Assembly (NCBI RefSeq): GCF_918320885.1
Contig: NZ_OU907312.1
Coordinates: forward strand, 1,597,851-1,661,850
Direction of reading: 5' to 3'
Source: an unidentified bacterial endosymbiont
GTDB taxonomy: Bacteria > Pseudomonadota > Gammaproteobacteria > Enterobacterales > G038960095
Length of the DNA: 64,000 nucleotides
Below, piece by piece: positions 45,587 through 55,088 of this stretch. The translations under genes were made by a program, and so were the position numbers. The first letter of the stretch is position 1. Each line of letters starts with the position of its first letter. Below the pieces are notes generated by a model. It searched no databases, was not told the DNA's origin, and worked only from the letters and a program-made list of their open reading frames with translations.

Positions 45587-46663
45587 ATGACAAAAAAAAT
45601 TGCGGTCATTACGCATCGTTCTGATCACCGGGGAGGCATGGAGCGTTATGCCATGGATATCGCTTATCAATTGGCAACGAATGGCCAGCTAGCGACCCTG
45701 TTAACTAAATGTTACCCTCCTACGACGACACTGCAGAAAGCGATGACTATCCGTTCACTCGGTCTGCGCTGGTTACCTGCCAAACTACAGACTCTGCTGT
45801 TCTCTATTTACTGTTGGTGGTACAAAAAAAACAATCCAGAGGTTATTCTATTTACCTGTAGCAAAGTATTCTGTCCTGATATTATGATCTGTGGAGGCAC
45901 GCACAAAGGCTATCTTCAAGCCACTCAAAAAACGCTGACTCTGATGGATCGCTTAGAGATTTTTTATGAAAAGCAAGCCTATCAGCGCGCGACTATTGTG
46001 GTGGCTCACTCCGCTGAGATGCGTCAAGAATTAATGACACTGTATGGCATTGCAGCCGATAAAATAATTACTTTATATCCCCCAGTGGACCAAAAAAATT
46101 TCTTTCTAAAAAAAGATCCCGCGGCCAAGCAGCGCTTTTTTAAACAGCTGAATATTGAGGTAGGTAATAAACGAATTTTCCTGTTCCCCTCCTCAGGTCA
46201 TAAAAGAAAAGGGCTCGATAATCTCCTAAAAGCTTTTTCACACTTTGAACAGGAAGCAGTGTTGCTCGTGGCCGGCAAGCGGCCACGAATCACCCAAAGT
46301 AACCTGATTGCTTTAGGGTATTGTTCTGATATGTCAGCCCTGTATGCGGCCTGTGACTATACGATCTTAGCCTCGGTTTACGAGCCTTTTGGCTTAGTGG
46401 CGGTGGAATCAATCCTCTGTGGAACGCCGGTATTACTCTCCGAGGTTTGTGGCTGTAATCCGGTACTCTCCGAAAAAGCCCGGATCACTTTTAAGGCCGA
46501 TCGGCTTGAGGAGATCATCTCAGCCATTGCTACCGCCCTCCAGACGCCTTTAACGATTCAGCACCCATCAGCGTGCATTCACTACTCGGTTGATATTCAA
46601 GCTCACCTCGAAGAGATCCTCCACTTTTTTAAAAAGCGGGTTAGCCATCACTCCTATGAATAA
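45587..46663 (+). CDS. GT4-family glycosyltransferase (LPS core)
   Basis: This 358-residue GT-B glycosyltransferase has HRGGMERYAMDIAYQLA near the N-terminus and the E-x7-E donor motif EPFGLVAVE (E266, E274) followed by GTPVLLSEVCGC. It resembles WaaG-type LPS core glucosyltransferases, but I cannot decide the sugar or acceptor. It follows waaC after 213 bp with no gene between and overlaps the O-antigen ligase by eight bases. Composition is slightly more AT-rich than waaF/waaC, as is common for variable core genes. Confidence 0.88.
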   Translation: MTKKIAVITHRSDHRGGMERYAMDIAYQLATNGQLATLLTKCYPPTTTLQKAMTIRSLGLRWLPAKLQTLLFSIYCWWYKKNNPEVILFTCSKVFCPDIMICGGTHKGYLQATQKTLTLMDRLEIFYEKQAYQRATIVVAHSAEMRQELMTLYGIAADKIITLYPPVDQKNFFLKKDPAAKQRFFKQLNIEVGNKRIFLFPSSGHKRKGLDNLLKAFSHFEQEAVLLVAGKRPRITQSNLIALGYCSDMSALYAACDYTILASVYEPFGLVAVESILCGTPVLLSEVCGCNPVLSEKARITFKADRLEEIISAIATALQTPLTIQHPSACIHYSVDIQAHLEEILHFFKKRVSHHSYE

Positions 46664-47972
46664 AAGCGATTGCTCCTCTAAACGACTGCCATGGTTCACA
46701 CTCGAAAACGGTGTGTTTCTCTCTGTTTTTCTATTTTTTAGCCTTGCTTTTAATATCCAGCATAGCGCGAATATCCTGTTGATCTGCTTACTGATTTTGA
46801 GTATTAGTCAGCAGGTGAGTCGTTTTAAAAAACGCTTACCGTGGGACTTGAATAAAACAGCTCTTCAACTATTGATCGTGTTTTCATTGCTGCCGTCAGT
46901 GATTGGCTTACAAGTACTCTGCTTCCCTTCAGTGACTATCAAGCAACTAGATGCTGCTTTAAGGTTTATCGCAAATGGCCTACTATTACTATTTTTATTC
47001 ATACCGCTAGACTATCGTAAACTATCCGTCAGCTGCTATGGTTGTATCCTAGGAGCTTTAGGAATGGCCTGCTGGGGGTGGCTGAGCACCCATGATATGA
47101 CCTATGCTTTTGATGTCAATCTAGAGAGAGGCAGTAACTGTTTTATTAATCCTATTGAGTTTGGATCGTTTGCCATCACCTTAGGGTTTATCTCCCTGAT
47201 CTTACCTTTACCAGAAAAAATCTCTAAACCACTACACGCTCTATTGGTTATTTTAAAAGCCATTGGTTTTATTGCTGGGATGGTAGCAGCCGTCTACTCT
47301 GGCTCTCGAGCGGCCTTTGCAGCACTACCATTTCTCATAATATTGGTATTATTTTATAAAAAAAAATGGAGCATGATAAAATCCATTAGTACTATTTTTT
47401 TTATCGGATTAATAATCATCTCTATTTTAATGCAGACCAGGATTTTCAAAAGAATTAATGAAGGATTTCAAGATATTACCACGTATTCTGTCAATAAAGA
47501 CACTTCACTGGGGGCACGATTTCAAATGTGGAAGGTGGCCACTAGCGCCTTCTTCGATAATCCTATGACCGGCATTGGCCGAGGGAACTATACCAAATTA
47601 CTAGAATCAGGCGGCTACCAAACTACTGTTTCTAAATTTCTACTAGGTTTTAGACATGCCCATAATGAATATTTAAATGCGGCGGCTGAAATGGGTTTTT
47701 CAGGGCTGCTTTCAACTTTACTCCTGTTGATCGCTCCTGCGCTATTTTTTTATAAAAACTACCAATCCTCATCATCTACTACAGCCTTTGCCGCAGCTTC
47801 CGGGTTAATTATTGTAGGCGGGCATGCTATTTTCTGTTTGTTTGATGCCCTATTTTTAATGAGTTGTCAAACCACTTTCTACAGCTTTTCGGTGGTCCTG
47901 TTCATGGCTATCATCTTGAACGAACAAACGAGCCAGAGAGAGAGCGGCGCTGGTTTACCTAACCCCGCCTGA
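46656..47972 (+). CDS. waaL: O-antigen ligase-type membrane protein
   Basis: WaaL joins undecaprenyl-linked glycan to lipid A-core in the periplasm. From ATG 46656 (overlapping the glycosyltransferase by eight bases) the 438-residue protein has about a dozen hydrophobic segments and the Wzy_C pattern: GSRAAFAALP, a large periplasmic loop with GARFQMWKVA and PMTGIGRGNY, then HAHNEYLNAAAEMG with the conserved histidine. Whether there is O-antigen to ligate is unknown. The call rests on family and context; the ligase class is diverse, so specificity is uncertain. Confidence 0.85.
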   Translation: MNKSDCSSKRLPWFTLENGVFLSVFLFFSLAFNIQHSANILLICLLILSISQQVSRFKKRLPWDLNKTALQLLIVFSLLPSVIGLQVLCFPSVTIKQLDAALRFIANGLLLLFLFIPLDYRKLSVSCYGCILGALGMACWGWLSTHDMTYAFDVNLERGSNCFINPIEFGSFAITLGFISLILPLPEKISKPLHALLVILKAIGFIAGMVAAVYSGSRAAFAALPFLIILVLFYKKKWSMIKSISTIFFIGLIIISILMQTRIFKRINEGFQDITTYSVNKDTSLGARFQMWKVATSAFFDNPMTGIGRGNYTKLLESGGYQTTVSKFLLGFRHAHNEYLNAAAEMGFSGLLSTLLLLIAPALFFYKNYQSSSSTTAFAAASGLIIVGGHAIFCLFDALFLMSCQTTFYSFSVVLFMAIILNEQTSQRESGAGLPNPA

Positions 47973-48170
47973 TCCCCTAATCTACGATGATTATCTTAGC
48001 TCAACCGGTAAACGGGGTTGGATCCCCTCTAAAATAGTTCTGATGAGACTCCCTGCCGATACAAAATGTTTTTTGCGATCCGTCACACAGTGTTAACGAT
48101 TCAATCAGCGTGCAAACTGTTACAATGACTCAGTGAACTTTTTGCTCCCAGAGGGGAGGAGTCTAAAGGG

Positions 48171-48680
48171 ATGCCTGCTGATACACTCCATGAACTCAGC
48201 CGCCAACTGGGGCGGCTGCTGTTAGCGCGTCGCTGGCACATCACTTGTGCAGAATCTTGCACTGGTGGCCACATCGCAGCAGCCATCACAGCGACTCCCG
48301 GCAGTTCTGCTTACTTTTCCCATGGCTTTGTCACCTATAGTAACGCGGCCAAGCAGCAGTTGTTAGGAGTCCAGGTAGCCACGCTCACGACTGCCGGTGC
48401 AGTGAGTAACGCCGTCGCCCAAGAGATGGCACAAGGGGCTCAACGGGTTGCCGGCGCAGAGGTGGCCATAGCGGTCACGGGCATCGCAGGACCCGAAGGG
48501 GGAAGCGAGCAGAAGCCGGTAGGACTTGTCTGCTTCGCTTGGGCAATGGATAATGCCCCCGTTCTCTCGCTATGCCATCAGTTTTTCGGCGATCGGGCTG
48601 CGGTGCGCCAGCAAGCCACCGGTTATGCGCTGTTACTGCTATGCAATAAACTGCGAACACTGGGAGTGCCTGCTCTATAA
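48171..48680 (+). CDS. pncC: Nicotinamide-nucleotide amidohydrolase PncC
   Basis: PncC (CinA C-terminal domain) deamidates NMN to nicotinic acid mononucleotide in NAD recycling. The 169-residue protein has AESCTGGHIAAAITATPGSSAYF, YSNAAKQQLLGV and TGIAGPEGGSEQKPVG, with the catalytic Ser in the ESCTGG segment. GGAGGAG lies upstream of the ATG. It precedes recA, as in E. coli. An extended -10-like TGTTACAAT at about 48117-48126 may be its promoter. Confidence 0.95.
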   Translation: MPADTLHELSRQLGRLLLARRWHITCAESCTGGHIAAAITATPGSSAYFSHGFVTYSNAAKQQLLGVQVATLTTAGAVSNAVAQEMAQGAQRVAGAEVAIAVTGIAGPEGGSEQKPVGLVCFAWAMDNAPVLSLCHQFFGDRAAVRQQATGYALLLLCNKLRTLGVPAL

Positions 48681-48732
48681 CCACTCCTTATTTTAAAAAC
48701 TTGTTGCCTTGAGATCAGCGGAGTTTCAAAGA

Positions 48733-49785
48733 ATGGATGACAACAAACAGAAAGCGCTTGCAGCGGCATTAAGTCAAATTGAAAAGCAGTTTGGCAAGGG
48801 GGCTGTCATGCGGTTGGGCGATAGCAAAATACTGGATATAGAGGCTGTCTCGACCGGATCACTGGGTTTGGATATTGCGCTGGGTATTGGTGGATTACCG
48901 ACCGGACGTATTATTGAAATTTTTGGTCCAGAGTCCTCAGGAAAAACGACGTTAACGCTCTCTGTCATAGCACAAGCGCAAAAAACAGGCAAAACCTGCG
49001 CTTTTATCGACGCGGAACATGCGTTAGATCCCATCTATGCGACGAAACTAGGCGTTAATGTTAATGACCTGTTAATCTCTCAACCTGACACCGGAGAGCA
49101 AGCTCTCGAGATCTGTGACGCGCTGGTACGCTCCAATGCGGTGGATGTCATCATTATTGACTCGGTAGCCGCATTAACCCCAAAAGCAGAAATTGAAGGC
49201 GAAATGGGAGATTCCCACGTTGGTTTACAAGCCCGTTTAATGTCGCAAGCCTTGCGTAAGTTAACCGCTAATATCAAAAATGCGAACTGCCTGGTGATTT
49301 TTATCAACCAAATCCGCATGAAAATTGGTGTGATGTTTGGCAGTCCAGAAACCACTACTGGTGGAAACGCCCTGAAATTCTATGCTTCGGTCCGTTTAGA
49401 TATCCGCCGTATTGGAGCGGTTAAAGAGGGTGAAGAGGTTACTGGTAACGAAACCCGCGTCAAAGTGGTTAAAAACAAGGTAGCGCCCCCTTTCCGTCAA
49501 GCGGAGTTTCAAATTCTCTACGGCGGCGGGATCTCCAAAGAGGGTGAACTCATCGATCTAGGGGTCAAATACAAATTAGTTGAGAAGAGCGGCGCTTGGT
49601 ACAGCTATAACCACAATAAAATTGGACAAGGTAAAGCTAATTCCATGAAATTCTTAATGGAGCAAGTGGAAGTTGCCAACACCTTAGAGCGTCAGTTACG
49701 CGACCTATTACTCAATGACTATCAGCGTGAACCAGACTCTATCCCAGCAATGGCTAGGATAGAGCCGTTGGTCGATAGCCTGTAA
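48733..49785 (+). CDS. recA: Recombinase RecA
   Basis: RecA forms filaments on single-stranded DNA for homologous recombination and triggers LexA cleavage. ATG 48733 ([23 protein letters not shown]) gives 350 residues; an upstream frame to 48709 is not conserved. Walker A GPESSGKT, the MAW-region [23 protein letters not shown] and L2-loop [21 protein letters not shown] are intact. The acidic C-terminal tail of E. coli RecA is reduced. Only 52 bp separate it from pncC and I see no LexA box there. recX, normally next, is missing. Confidence 0.98.
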   Translation: MDDNKQKALAAALSQIEKQFGKGAVMRLGDSKILDIEAVSTGSLGLDIALGIGGLPTGRIIEIFGPESSGKTTLTLSVIAQAQKTGKTCAFIDAEHALDPIYATKLGVNVNDLLISQPDTGEQALEICDALVRSNAVDVIIIDSVAALTPKAEIEGEMGDSHVGLQARLMSQALRKLTANIKNANCLVIFINQIRMKIGVMFGSPETTTGGNALKFYASVRLDIRRIGAVKEGEEVTGNETRVKVVKNKVAPPFRQAEFQILYGGGISKEGELIDLGVKYKLVEKSGAWYSYNHNKIGQGKANSMKFLMEQVEVANTLERQLRDLLLNDYQREPDSIPAMARIEPLVDSL

Positions 49786-49823
49786 GTGGTTGAAGCGATA
49801 AGCTTTCAATTGTGTAACGCGTG

Positions 49824-49847
49824 GAGATCACAGTAAGCTGTGATCTC
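49824..49847. terminator. Perfect hairpin between recA and alaS
   Basis: GAGATCACAG (49824-49833), loop TAAG, and CTGTGATCTC (49838-49847) form a perfect 10-bp stem. It is followed by TGTTATT, a weak T-tract, so it may terminate recA. It ends 22 bases before the alaS ATG. In E. coli AlaRS represses its own gene through a palindrome at the promoter, so an operator role is a second possibility. Confidence 0.6.
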
Positions 49848-49869
49848 TGTTATTCGAGATTGTTTTGCT

Positions 49870-52503
49870 ATGAAAAAAAGAAGTACCGCTGACATTCGCC
49901 AAACTTTTCTGGATTTTTTCCAGCAAAAACGACACACCCTGGTTGCCAGCAGCACGCTTGTGCCCCCCCATGATCCCAGCCTGCTATTTACCAATGCTGG
50001 CATGAATCAGTTTAAAGAATTTTTTCTTGGTTTAGCTAAGAGCCCCTACGGTTGTGCGGTCACGGTACAACGCTGTCTACGTGCCGGCGGCAAACATAAT
50101 GATCTAGAACAGGTGGGACATACAGCGCGTCATCATACTTTTTTCGAAATGTTAGGCAACTTTAGCTTTGGTGATTACTTTAAACGAGAGGCTATCAGCT
50201 TTGCTTGGGAGTTGTTGACGAGTGACCGCTGGTTTGGACTGCCTAAAGAGCAGTTGTGGATTACCGTGTATGACAGTGATGAGGAGTCCTACGCTATTTG
50301 GGCTGATGACATCGGCGTGCCTACGGCACGTATCATCCGTATCGGTGATAATCAAGGAGCTCCCTATGCTTCCGACAATTTCTGGCAGATGGGTGAGACC
50401 GGTCCCTGCGGGCCCTGTACTGAAATATTTTATGATCATGGTGCCGACATTGCGGGTGGCCCTCCGGGCAGTTTAACCGCTGACGGTGATCGTTTTGTTG
50501 AAATCTGGAACTTGGTTTTCATGCAGTTTAACCGTCAACAAGCGGGGACTTTACAACCCTTGCCCACGCCCTGTGTTGATACAGGACTGGGACTGGAACG
50601 TCTGGCAGCGGTCCTGCAAGGGGTTTGTTCTAATTATGATACCGATATTTTTCAGGCACTGCAGCGTGAAATCGCCGCCGTGATCCAGATTCAGGATCAA
50701 CAACAGCCGGCAGTGCGTATTATTGCCGACCACCTCCGAGCCTCAGCTTTTTTAATGGCTGATGGTGTGACACCTAGCAATGAAGGCCGTGGTTACGTTT
50801 TACGACGGATTATTCGCCGAGCGATCCGTTACGGCCAAAAATTGGGAGCACCAGCCCCCTTCTTTTATCAACTGCTTGATCCTTTAATAACCATCATGGG
50901 TGATGTAGCCGTGGAGGTCGCCCAACAGCGAACGGTGATAGCTCAACGTTTAAAATCAGAAGAGCAGCAATTCACACAAACTTTACAGCACGCTTCCGCA
51001 CTGCTCGCTGAGCAACTAGCCCTGCTGACTGGGAATACCTTCAGTGGGGAGGCGGCTTTTGAGCTCTATGACACCTATGGTTTACCATTAGACTTGACCA
51101 TTGAGATCTGTCGAGAACACAATGTGGTGGTTGATCAGGTTGGTTTTGATCAGGCGATGGCGGCTCAACGACAACGGGCGAAGGGCTCAAGCCAGTTTAC
51201 GGTTGATCATCAACCGATCATCCAGGTGGAGCCCCCCTCTCTGTTTTGCGGTTATGAAGCCTTAGAGATCAGATCTGAAGTGGTGGGGTTATGGTGTCAA
51301 GGAGAGCGAGTCGAACGGATTCATGCCGGAGAAACAGCGATTGTCTTTTTAAAACAGACCCCGTTCTATGCTACTGCAGGAGGGCAAATTGGTGATCACG
51401 GGCAGTTGACAGCGCCTGATAAGCGGTTTGAGGTGCGTGATACCCAGCGTTACGGCGTGGCTATAGGACATAGCGGCTGTTTACTGAGTGGCCAGTTATC
51501 GATTGGTGATATAATCGATGCTCAGGTCGATAGTGTCAAACGTCAGGCCACTGCTCTCAATCACTCAGCCACCCATTTGCTGCATGCGGCTTTACGCCAA
51601 CTGCTGGGTGATCAGGTCATGCAAAAGGGCTCCTTAGTGACTGCCGAGTACTTACGTCTTGACTTTTCAGGGAGCGAACCCTTATGCCTAGAGCAACGGG
51701 TGCAAGTAGAACAGTTGGTGAATGACCAGATTCGCCAAAACCACCTGATTCAAACGGAGACGATGTCGTTAGCAGAGGCAAAAGCGCAGGGGGCTTTAGC
51801 TTTTTTTGAGGAAAAATATGGTGATCAGGTACGTCTTTTAACCATGGGAAATTTTTCCAAAGAGCTCTGTGGAGGTACTCATGCTAGGCGAACTGGAGAT
51901 ATTGGGTTATTCCATCTTCTCTCTGAATCGGGCGTGGCCGCCGGTGTGCGACGCATTGAGGCACTCACTGGTGCCACAGCGCTGCAACAATGGCAACAGC
52001 AACAGCAGCATCTGCTGCAGCTCTCTGCCTTGGTGAAAGCGCGTAGTGGGCAGCAGTTGGTCAATAAAGTGCAGGCACTGCTGCACAATCAGCAGCAGCT
52101 GAGCAAGCGAGTAGAGCAATTACAAGAAAATTTAGCATTACAATCGATTAATCAGCTCATAAACAGTGCTAATATCATAAAAGATGTTAATATCATAGTT
52201 AGTTTGATAAAAAACAGTGAAGTTAAAACCTTAAAAGTTATCGTTGATGAGTTGAAACAACGGCTGGGTACCGCGATCATTCTGTTAGCAACCGTAGTGA
52301 AAGGGAGGGTCCATTTCATCGCTGGTGTTACTCCTAACTTGACACCTCGGATCACGGCAACTGAGCTCATGGATGAAGTAGTTCTGCGAGTCAGCGGTAA
52401 AGGGGGCGGGCGTCCCGAGTTGGCACAAGGTGCCGGAAGCGACGTTAGCGCGGTAGCTACAGCGCTCGCTGCAGCTACCGCTTGGGTGACGACTCAACTG
52501 TAG
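49870..52503 (+). CDS. alaS: Alanyl-tRNA synthetase
   Basis: AlaRS charges tRNA-Ala and edits Ser/Gly mischarging. ATG 49870 begins MKKRSTADIRQTFLDFF and gives 877 residues, equal to the family norm; the frame to 49840 adds residues encoded across the hairpin and is not used. Visible motifs are RCLRAGGKHNDLE, GYVLRRIIRRA, the editing-site NHSATHLLHAAL and CGGTHARRTGDIG. The C-Ala domain ends GKGGGRPELAQGAG. Confidence 0.98.
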   Translation: MKKRSTADIRQTFLDFFQQKRHTLVASSTLVPPHDPSLLFTNAGMNQFKEFFLGLAKSPYGCAVTVQRCLRAGGKHNDLEQVGHTARHHTFFEMLGNFSFGDYFKREAISFAWELLTSDRWFGLPKEQLWITVYDSDEESYAIWADDIGVPTARIIRIGDNQGAPYASDNFWQMGETGPCGPCTEIFYDHGADIAGGPPGSLTADGDRFVEIWNLVFMQFNRQQAGTLQPLPTPCVDTGLGLERLAAVLQGVCSNYDTDIFQALQREIAAVIQIQDQQQPAVRIIADHLRASAFLMADGVTPSNEGRGYVLRRIIRRAIRYGQKLGAPAPFFYQLLDPLITIMGDVAVEVAQQRTVIAQRLKSEEQQFTQTLQHASALLAEQLALLTGNTFSGEAAFELYDTYGLPLDLTIEICREHNVVVDQVGFDQAMAAQRQRAKGSSQFTVDHQPIIQVEPPSLFCGYEALEIRSEVVGLWCQGERVERIHAGETAIVFLKQTPFYATAGGQIGDHGQLTAPDKRFEVRDTQRYGVAIGHSGCLLSGQLSIGDIIDAQVDSVKRQATALNHSATHLLHAALRQLLGDQVMQKGSLVTAEYLRLDFSGSEPLCLEQRVQVEQLVNDQIRQNHLIQTETMSLAEAKAQGALAFFEEKYGDQVRLLTMGNFSKELCGGTHARRTGDIGLFHLLSESGVAAGVRRIEALTGATALQQWQQQQQHLLQLSALVKARSGQQLVNKVQALLHNQQQLSKRVEQLQENLALQSINQLINSANIIKDVNIIVSLIKNSEVKTLKVIVDELKQRLGTAIILLATVVKGRVHFIAGVTPNLTPRITATELMDEVVLRVSGKGGGRPELAQGAGSDVSAVATALAAATAWVTTQL

Positions 52504-52560
52504 CCACTCAACACTGACTCTGCTGGTGAATAGCCTCGGTCACGCCGCCCAATTTTGAAG

Positions 52561-52589
52561 TTGAAGAATTCTTACGAGCAATGTATAGA
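52561..52589 (+). promoter_or_regulatory. Possible sigma-70 promoter of csrA
   Basis: TTGAAG (52561-52566) and TATAGA (52584-52589) are 17 bp apart in the alaS-csrA gap, leaving a leader of about 110 nt. Each hexamer matches four of six. A 7-bp stem CTCTGCT/AGCAGAG follows at about 52619-52647. CsrA-binding GGA is present in the csrA Shine-Dalgarno (AAGGAG), as expected for autoregulation. Confidence 0.4.
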
Positions 52590-52707
52590 ATAGCAGTTTT
52601 TTAAAACGATAATGCGCGCTCTGCTTTGTGATGTCCTCAGAGCAGAGATAATAGGATAACCACAAGTTTTTAAACTGAATGTTTAGTTTATTTTCAAGGA
52701 GCAAAAA

Positions 52708-52917
52708 ATGTTGATCCTAACTCGTCGAGTTGGTGAAACCTTAATGATTGGCGACCAAGTCACTGTGACTGTCCTCGGCGTGAAAGGAAACCAAGTACGT
52801 ATTGGTGTAAATGCCCCCAAAGAGGTTTCAGTGCATCGTGAAGAGATTTACCAACGTATTCAGGCGGAAAAATTACAATCAACCCCTGAACTGTTCAATG
52901 AGGCTTATGAGTTATAA
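52708..52917 (+). CDS. csrA: Carbon storage regulator CsrA
   Basis: CsrA is a dimeric RNA-binding protein that blocks translation at GGA motifs and controls carbon storage, motility and virulence. The first 55 residues are essentially those of E. coli ([41 protein letters not shown]), including R44 and the L4 core. The C-terminal tail is replaced by a longer one (69 against 61 residues) ending [18 protein letters not shown] precedes the ATG. It sits between alaS and tRNA-Ser, the conserved order. Confidence 0.97.
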   Translation: MLILTRRVGETLMIGDQVTVTVLGVKGNQVRIGVNAPKEVSVHREEIYQRIQAEKLQSTPELFNEAYEL

Positions 52918-53203
52918 CTGGTTAGATGCGCTGATTGATTTGGCTTCACTGGAAGCGCCGCACGCTGTGATGAACACCAGCAGGTGATCGCTGTTAGGCC
53001 GCTTGACAATACGCTGCCCTGCAAATTGGTAGCGTTGATCAGCATTGCAATAGTCCATTTGTGAGCGCTTTCGCAGCTTATCACCTGTTTTTACTGGTGG
53101 GACTTTATCTATCGTGTCATGACTAAATCTGTGACATTGCCTGAAACTCAAAAAGCGTTTGACTTATCCTGGCAACCAAGTAATATGGCCGCCACGGTGA
53201 TTG

Positions 53204-53296
53204 GGTGAGGTGGCCGAGTGGCTGAAGGCGCTCCCCTGCTAAGGGAGTATAGAGTCAAAACCTCTATCGAGGGTTCGAATCCCTCCCTCATCGCCA
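53204..53296 (+). tRNA. serV: tRNA-Ser (anticodon GCT)
   Basis: The 93-nt sequence starts GGTGAGG and ends CCTCATCG-CCA, with the seven-base acceptor stem closing through one G-T pair. It has a D-arm GGCCGAGTGG, anticodon stem-loop TCCCCTGCTAAGGGA reading GCT, the long serine-type variable arm, and a T-loop GGTTCGAATCC. CCA is encoded. Position after csrA matches serV. Confidence 0.96.
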
Positions 53297-53330
53297 AAGT
53301 AGTCCTTGAGACCATTGATCCGATGGTTTT

Positions 53331-53407
53331 GCATCCGTAGCTCAGCTGGATAGAGTACCCGGCTACGAACCGGGCGGTCAGAGGTTCGAATCCTCTCGGA
53401 TGCACCA
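53331..53407 (+). tRNA. argV: tRNA-Arg (anticodon ACG)
   Basis: The 77-nt cloverleaf begins GCATCCG and ends CGGATGC-ACCA. It has anticodon stem-loop CCCGGCTACGAACCGGG reading ACG (A34 expected to be edited to inosine) and T-loop GAGGTTCGAATCCTC. In E. coli this position holds a cluster of several argV-type genes; here only one copy remains. CCA is encoded. Confidence 0.97.
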
Positions 53408-53513
53408 TATTCACATCAACTCTGTTATAGGCACGGATTGCTAGGTAACGATGGTTAAGGCGTCGTGGCCGTGCTGCCGCGGCTTATCTATTTATAGCAA
53501 TGGCGTTACCCGG

Positions 53514-55076
53514 TTGATCACACCTAGAGCCATTGATATCGCTTGGCTAGCAGCTCATTCAGATCTCCTACAAAACCTGCAGCGTGGCCTTGAACGCGAA
53601 GCCCTGCGTATTAACCAGCAAGGCTGTTTAGCACCAACACCACATCCTAATACCTTAGGGGCTGCTTTAACCCATCGCTGGATGACCACTGATTTTGCTG
53701 AAGCGATGTTAGAATTGACCACCCCAGTTAAAACCGACCTCACAACCCTGTTACAATTCCTCCAGGATCTACATGGCCATGCCTTGCGACACCTCAAAGG
53801 TGAGTCCCTCTGGCCACTCAGCATGCCTGATCTGCCAGAGCAAGCGCCGCACATTGCCCTAGCCCATTACGGCAGCTCACAGCTCGGGCGCTTTAAAACC
53901 CTATACCGTCAAGGGCTACAACAGCGCTATGGCGCTATCATGCAGTGTATCGCCGGGATCCACTACAATGTCTCGTTCCCGCCAGCCTTTTGGCTGGCCC
54001 ATCAGACAGCAGCATCAAGCCCCTACAGCCAATCCTGCCCTTCAACAGGTTATTTCCGCCTGATTCGCAACTACTATCGTTTTGGCTGGATCATCCCCTA
54101 TTTGTTTGGGGCTTCTCCTGTGATCACGGTTAGTTTTCTACGCAGCTGTCAAACCACTTTACCCTTTGAAGCGCTATCCTCGGAGATTTGGGGATTGCCC
54201 TATGCCACCTCATTGCGACTCAGTGATATTGGCTATAACAACCGCCTGCTCCCCTTTCAACCCTCACTCAACCAGCTAGAAGATTACCTTCAAGGGGTAC
54301 AGCAGCTCTTGCAGACACCCTCCCCTGAGTTTGCCCAACTTGGGGTGAAGCGATCGGGTACTTATCAACAGCTGAACAGTCGTGTGCTACAACTTGAAAA
54401 TGAGTTTTATTGCCCGATTCGACCCAAAGCAATACAACGACCTGGAGAGCGACCGTTAAAAGCGCTGCGGCGGCGCGGCGTCGATTACCTGGAAGTACGC
54501 GCTCTTGATTTAAATCCCTTTTCACCGATAGGTGTTGACGCTACTCAACTCCGCTTTCTTGATCTATTCCTAGTGTGGTGCGCCCTGGCTGATCCAAAAC
54601 TCATGACGCCTCAGGAGTTCACCCAGTGTCAGAATAATTGGCAGCGCATCTGTATCGCTGGCCGGCAACCTGGCCAATTCATTACCGTGAATAGTGGCCA
54701 ACAGCGACCGCTGGCTGAAGTGGGTCAGGCACTGTTGGCTGAGCTACAAGCGATAGCACCGCTGTTTGATCAAGCAGACCCAGATAAGCCCTACCAGAGG
54801 GTCTGTCAACAGCTGGCCCCTGCCATGCGTGATCCCTCCCTGACCCTCTCTGCTCAACTGCTCGCCCTGATCAAACAGGGCAACGGGGACCTACGGGCGC
54901 TCGGTTTAACCTTAGCGCAAGGCTATCGTGACACCCTGATGAGTCAACCACTGCAGTGCTTGACCGAGCAGGAATTAGTCGAAGAACAGCAACGATCTTT
55001 CGCCGAGCTGAGGGCCTTAGAGCAGTGCGAATCGCTGAACTTTGAGCAGTACCTCGCACAACAGCTCGCACTCTAA
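53514..55076 (+). CDS. gshA: Glutamate-cysteine ligase
   Basis: GshA joins glutamate and cysteine, the rate-limiting step in glutathione synthesis. The frame is open from 53451, but TTG 53514 aligns exactly with the E. coli start (also TTG), giving 520 residues against 518. Key segments are GLEREALRIN, WMTTDFAEAMLELTTP, WPLSMPDL, GIHYNVS, NYYRFGW.IPYLFGASP and YLEVRALDLNPFSPIGV. The weak start without a good Shine-Dalgarno fits the low expression known for this gene. yqaB, which precedes it in E. coli, is missing. Confidence 0.95.
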   Translation: MITPRAIDIAWLAAHSDLLQNLQRGLEREALRINQQGCLAPTPHPNTLGAALTHRWMTTDFAEAMLELTTPVKTDLTTLLQFLQDLHGHALRHLKGESLWPLSMPDLPEQAPHIALAHYGSSQLGRFKTLYRQGLQQRYGAIMQCIAGIHYNVSFPPAFWLAHQTAASSPYSQSCPSTGYFRLIRNYYRFGWIIPYLFGASPVITVSFLRSCQTTLPFEALSSEIWGLPYATSLRLSDIGYNNRLLPFQPSLNQLEDYLQGVQQLLQTPSPEFAQLGVKRSGTYQQLNSRVLQLENEFYCPIRPKAIQRPGERPLKALRRRGVDYLEVRALDLNPFSPIGVDATQLRFLDLFLVWCALADPKLMTPQEFTQCQNNWQRICIAGRQPGQFITVNSGQQRPLAEVGQALLAELQAIAPLFDQADPDKPYQRVCQQLAPAMRDPSLTLSAQLLALIKQGNGDLRALGLTLAQGYRDTLMSQPLQCLTEQELVEEQQRSFAELRALEQCESLNFEQYLAQQLAL

Positions 55077-55088
55077 AGCCCCTCGACC

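Noticed and set aside
48116..48132. Possible LexA box upstream of pncC
   Set aside because: The half-sites CTG and CAG are 11 bases apart instead of 10, and the surrounding bases do not match the consensus.
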